Made by a program: the position numbers and the translations under genes. From Lentisphaeria bacterium (GTDB lineage: Bacteria; Verrucomicrobiota; Lentisphaeria; Victivallales; Victivallaceae), in the NCBI GenBank assembly GCA_017466125.1, contig JAFTUS010000137.1:1-54952 (forward strand): DNA of 54,952 nt. Reading direction: 5' to 3'. Every line of letters begins with the position of its first letter. Position 1 is the first letter of the stretch. Positions 53,751 to 54,952 of this stretch are shown piece after piece. The notes below the pieces were generated by a model that made no database searches, was not told the DNA's origin, and saw nothing but the letters and a program-made list of their open reading frames with translations.

Positions 53751-53779
53751 AATATACCATAAAAAAAGCAGAATTTCAA
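53751..53779 (-). promoter_or_regulatory. Promoter of the second pump operon
   Basis: On the minus strand TTGAAA (53779-53774), 17-bp spacer, TATATT (53756-53751) preceded by TGG. Both boxes are near consensus. Confidence 0.65.
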
Positions 53780-53789
53780 GGAGAAAAAT

Positions 53790-53817
53790 TTGAAAAAACA
53801 ATTTTTGTGATTATATT
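53790..53817 (+). promoter_or_regulatory. Likely promoter of the MarR gene
   Basis: TTGAAA at 53790-53795, 16-bp spacer, TATATT at 53812-53817. The leader would be about 20 nt, just enough for the GGAGGG ribosome-binding site. Confidence 0.55.
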
Positions 53818-53842
53818 TCTTTACAAACGGAGGGTTGCTGTG

Positions 53843-54280
53843 ATGGAAAAAAACATAAAGAAATTGACCTACAATACCTATATTATTTCCCGGTATACGC
53901 ACAGTTTTTATACCCGTGAACTGCGGAAACTGGGTATCAGCATGGGGCAGTTTCCTTTTATCATGCACATTGCAGAACACCCGGCTTGTTCGCAGGAAGA
54001 TATTGTTTCGGGGATGCTGATCGGCAAAAGTACAACAGCCGCAATCATCAGACAACTTATGGAAAACGGGATCGCTACGCGGACAACGGACGCCAAAGAC
54101 CGCCGTCTGACCCATCTCCGTTTGACCGCCAAAGGCGAAGCCCTTGTTCCAGAAATCGAAAAAGTGATCGAACGCTGTCAGGAACTGATTACGGCAAACA
54201 TGAGCGATGACGAAAAAAACGCCCTCGGAACTCTGCTTGAAAAACTGAAAAAACAAACCGTGGAAGAACTGAAAAACTGA
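53843..54280 (+). CDS. MarR-family transcriptional regulator
   Basis: From ATG 53843 (GGAGGG 8 nt upstream) the product has 145 residues; the longer frame has no such site. The winged helix-turn-helix is clear: MGQFPFIMHIAEHPACSQEDIVSGMLIGKSTTAAIIRQL (helices 2 to 4), then the wing MENGIATRTTDAKDRRLTHLRLTAKG with the DxRxx(H/R) motif. N- and C-terminal helices form the dimer. It is divergent from the pump operon, the classic arrangement for a MarR repressor released by the pump's substrates. Confidence 0.9.
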   Translation: MEKNIKKLTYNTYIISRYTHSFYTRELRKLGISMGQFPFIMHIAEHPACSQEDIVSGMLIGKSTTAAIIRQLMENGIATRTTDAKDRRLTHLRLTAKGEALVPEIEKVIERCQELITANMSDDEKNALGTLLEKLKKQTVEELKN

Positions 54281-54324
54281 ACCGTTTTTCACCGTATTTT
54301 TTAATTATTCCCGTACCGGGTTCC

Positions 54325-54952
54325 TCAATCTTTCAGCCAGACCGCCAGTGTGTTTTCAGGAGAAAATTTCTTTCCCGCAGAGGCGTAATCGACCAGTTCA
54401 CCCACCCTGCGCAAGACCGGTTCTCCGGTGCCGTTTTCTTCACGGCACAGCACCAGCGGGCCTGTGACAAAAGCGTGATAGGGCGTCAACTCCGCTTTCC
54501 GCACCGAGAAATCAAATTCGAGGGCGATTTTTTCGCCTTTCGTCCAGTTCTTTTTGAGGCGATACACCTTCCCGGCAGGAACAGTTTTCCCGTTGACCCG
54601 GCAGCCATATTCCGCAGGAATACGCAATGCCAGTTCGTATTCGCCCTCCTTGAGTACCGTGATTTCAGCAGTGTCGGAGACAGGGAAATTACCGTTGATC
54701 TCAAGCACGCCATCCACATTCATATCATCGTAAAGATTGACCAGATAGCCGTCGGGAGACTTCATGACAGCCACCATGGGGGCAATGGCAAGCCCGTAAG
54801 GGCCCTGGGCACGGCAGCAGTCGTGACCGGCAAAGTCCGGCATCTGATTGCCGGAGGGACGTTTCCAGCCGCCGGAAAGCGTGGGATTGACATGGATAAA
54901 GTTTGCACCGTTATCTGCGACAGCACCCAGCAGGGCGTTGTAGAGAGAGCGT
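54325..54952 (-). CDS. GH127-like (DUF1680) glycosidase, C-terminal part (5' truncated by window edge)
   Basis: The frame is open to the end of the window, beyond the ATG at 54843: RSLYNALLGAVADNGANFIHVNPTL precedes it, as in GH127. It continues with GHDCCRAQGPYGLAIAPM (the CC pair of the zinc-binding active site), a Greek-key beta region (SPDGYLVNLYDDM, EYELALRIPAEY) and GPLVLCREENG. GH127 beta-L-arabinofuranosidases use a cysteine nucleophile in that CC region. The substrate cannot be fixed. It converges with the marR gene, with only weak hairpins between them. Confidence 0.7.
   Translation of the reverse strand, partial: RSLYNALLGAVADNGANFIHVNPTLSGGWKRPSGNQMPDFAGHDCCRAQGPYGLAIAPMVAVMKSPDGYLVNLYDDMNVDGVLEINGNFPVSDTAEITVLKEGEYELALRIPAEYGCRVNGKTVPAGKVYRLKKNWTKGEKIALEFDFSVRKAELTPYHAFVTGPLVLCREENGTGEPVLRRVGELVDYASAGKKFSPENTLAVWLKD

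Noticed and set aside
1..54952. Insertion sequences, prophage, integrase or toxin-antitoxin genes
   Set aside because: No protein in either strand shows such domains, and I see no terminal inverted repeats with target duplications.

Overview
The window reads as a chromosomal segment of a Gram-negative, saccharolytic member of the PVC group, most likely Lentisphaerota (Victivallales-like). This is an inference. It rests on an LPS-export outer membrane protein (LptD) and two RND efflux pumps, a pseudopilin with the [16 protein letters not shown] signature and a second pilin-like C-terminal domain, and scattered carbohydrate-active enzymes (GH116, GH2, GH127, GH130, DUF4091/GH123-like) together with a DUF3604 PHP protein. 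There is no transposase, phage gene, CRISPR array, tRNA or rRNA that I can recognise.

Layout. 1-5.8 kb: the 3' end of a GH116 enzyme, convergent with an rlhA-like U32 gene and an M24 peptidase; then the phospholipid pair plsY-gpsA. 5.8-10.1 kb: an RND pump operon (fusion lipoprotein, then pump) whose pump lacks the usual charged proton-relay residues. 10.1-13.2 kb: a repeat-bearing spacer, then a PTS-EIIA/CBS protein with an NhaD/ArsB-type transporter. 13.2-17.8 kb: a minus-strand operon plsC-like, lptD, rsmB. 18.0-19.7 kb: a lone DUF4091 glycosidase. 19.8-23.0 kb: the classic minus-strand cluster rpmH-rnpA-yidD-yidC-jag. 23.0-29.65 kb: an AT-richer insert-like locus with a long structured leader, a pseudopilin, a 1370-residue secreted GH2 enzyme and a PHP/DUF3604 protein, bounded on the right by a 9-bp minisatellite. 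29.9-37.1 kb: carB, a GAF/PP2C phosphatase, two unknowns (one a TM2 to pilin-like fusion) and a GH130 enzyme. 37.2-39.5 kb: panB-nadC-ruvA. 39.6-49.1 kb: a nine-gene minus-strand operon nusA-infB-rbfA-nrnA-truB, an unknown His/Cys-rich protein, iorA-iorB and an ACT protein. 49.1-49.45 kb: a structured spacer. 49.45-54.3 kb: a second, canonical RND pump operon divergent from a MarR regulator, with a good candidate operator. 54.3 kb to the end: the 3' part of a GH127-like enzyme.

How the genes fit together. Envelope building is well represented: plsY, gpsA and a PlsC-like enzyme for phospholipids, LptD for LPS and YidC for membrane proteins. Transcription and translation functions occupy nusA-infB-rbfA and rpmH-rnpA, with rRNA and tRNA modification by rsmB, truB and rlhA. 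The GH genes are dispersed, as expected for a plant- or mucin-polysaccharide degrader. iorAB with the ACT protein points to fermentation of aromatic amino acids. The least explained parts are the pseudopilin leader region (23.2-23.5 kb), the TM2/pilin-like fusion, the 503-residue protein in the nusA operon, the pump without relay residues and the dispersed 9-bp repeats.
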